12,952 bases of DNA, from contig DUUE01000174.1 in assembly GCA_012841735.1 (NCBI GenBank), positions 1-12,952 on the forward strand. Reading direction: 5' to 3'. Both the position numbers and the translations under genes were made by a program. The notes under the pieces are model-generated. The model was not told the DNA's origin. It saw nothing but the letters and a program-made list of their open reading frames with translations, and made no database searches. Numbering within the stretch: position 1 is the first letter of the stretch; the number at the start of each line of letters is the position of its first letter. This document shows positions 12,831 to 12,952 of the stretch, piece after piece. Source of the stretch: Bacillota bacterium. GTDB lineage: Bacteria; Bacillota; Dethiobacteria; Dethiobacterales; Dethiobacteraceae.

Positions 12831-12952
12831 TGTCAAGCCACTTTAGGTTTTGGGAGAGCCTCACATCACTCACACTACGTTAGGTTCATTTAATATTTTC
12901 AAAACAGATCGAGTGAAGTTGCTCCCACCTTTGAAAAGTGGCACATTGTTGA
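12831..12952. mobile_element. Inverted-repeat segment resembling an IS/MITE end
   Basis: The segment starts with TGTCAAGCCACTTTAGG and, read from the other strand, the window end gives a related sequence with GCCACTTTTC and GGTGGGAG. The two ends share GCCACTTT and GGGAG in inverted orientation over about 120 bp. It is A+T-richer and has no gene. The TG-starting repeats recall IS21-type termini or a small non-autonomous element, but no transposase is in view. The window ends inside it, and the family is a guess. Confidence 0.35.

Noticed and set aside
12680..12952. SRP RNA (ffs/scr) or tRNA-Ser gene often found upstream of dnaX
   Set aside because: No conserved SRP RNA loop or tRNA cloverleaf could be found before the window ends.
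1..12952. CRISPR array, prophage, toxin-antitoxin or other defence system
   Set aside because: No regularly spaced repeats, integrase, phage or toxin-like genes are seen; all larger genes are housekeeping or sporulation genes except the two plus-strand genes.

Overview
The window looks like a chromosomal housekeeping region of a spore-forming Firmicute, probably Clostridia or Negativicutes. The reasons are moderately high G+C by eye, frequent AGGAGG-type ribosome binding sites, and the conserved block dnaX - ybaB - recR - yaaL - bofA and gin(csfB) - decarboxylase(yaaO-like) - tmk - holB - ricT - rsmI. BofA and Gin occur only in endospore-forming lineages or their relatives. I cannot name a genus.

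Almost everything is on the minus strand, so the biological order runs from right to left. Right end (12831-12952): a non-coding, A+T-richer inverted-repeat segment that resembles an insertion-sequence end. Then a probable promoter, a structured leader and dnaX-ybaB-recR (12679-10172), which is the clamp-loader gene with its usual small partner and the RecR repair factor, closed by a strong bidirectional terminator (10089-10135). A plus-strand, A+T-richer gene (9513-9992) encodes only the C-terminal part of a DUF1989/urea-carboxylase-associated protein. Then come yaaL-bofA (9454-8875) with a sigma-E-like promoter, and a two-gene unit of a NusG-II-domain protein and a DUF523/TudS-like protein (8700-7820). 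guaB (7686-6229) has a near-perfect housekeeping promoter built into the terminator of the preceding gene, plus a leader hairpin.

The left half starts with gin/csfB (6078-5896), preceded by a consensus-like sigma-G promoter. An Orn/Lys/Arg decarboxylase-family gene, tmk, holB and ricT follow (5796-2006). A plus-strand orphan Mur-ligase-like gene (785-2005) comes next; its stop codon directly abuts the ricT stop codon. rsmI (from 696 leftwards) runs off the window.

Replication genes (dnaX, holB, tmk), nucleotide supply (guaB, tmk), RNA maturation and modification (ricT, rsmI) and sporulation control (bofA, gin) are interleaved, as in the classic origin-proximal region of Bacillus. Compared with B. 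subtilis, darA(yaaQ)/yaaR between tmk and holB, and yabA/yabB between ricT and rsmI, are missing here. The Mur-ligase paralogue occupies the second gap. I see no complete new multi-gene system. The most interesting items are the orphan Mur ligase, the terminator/promoter fusion at guaB, the sporulation-type promoters and the truncated DUF1989 gene.
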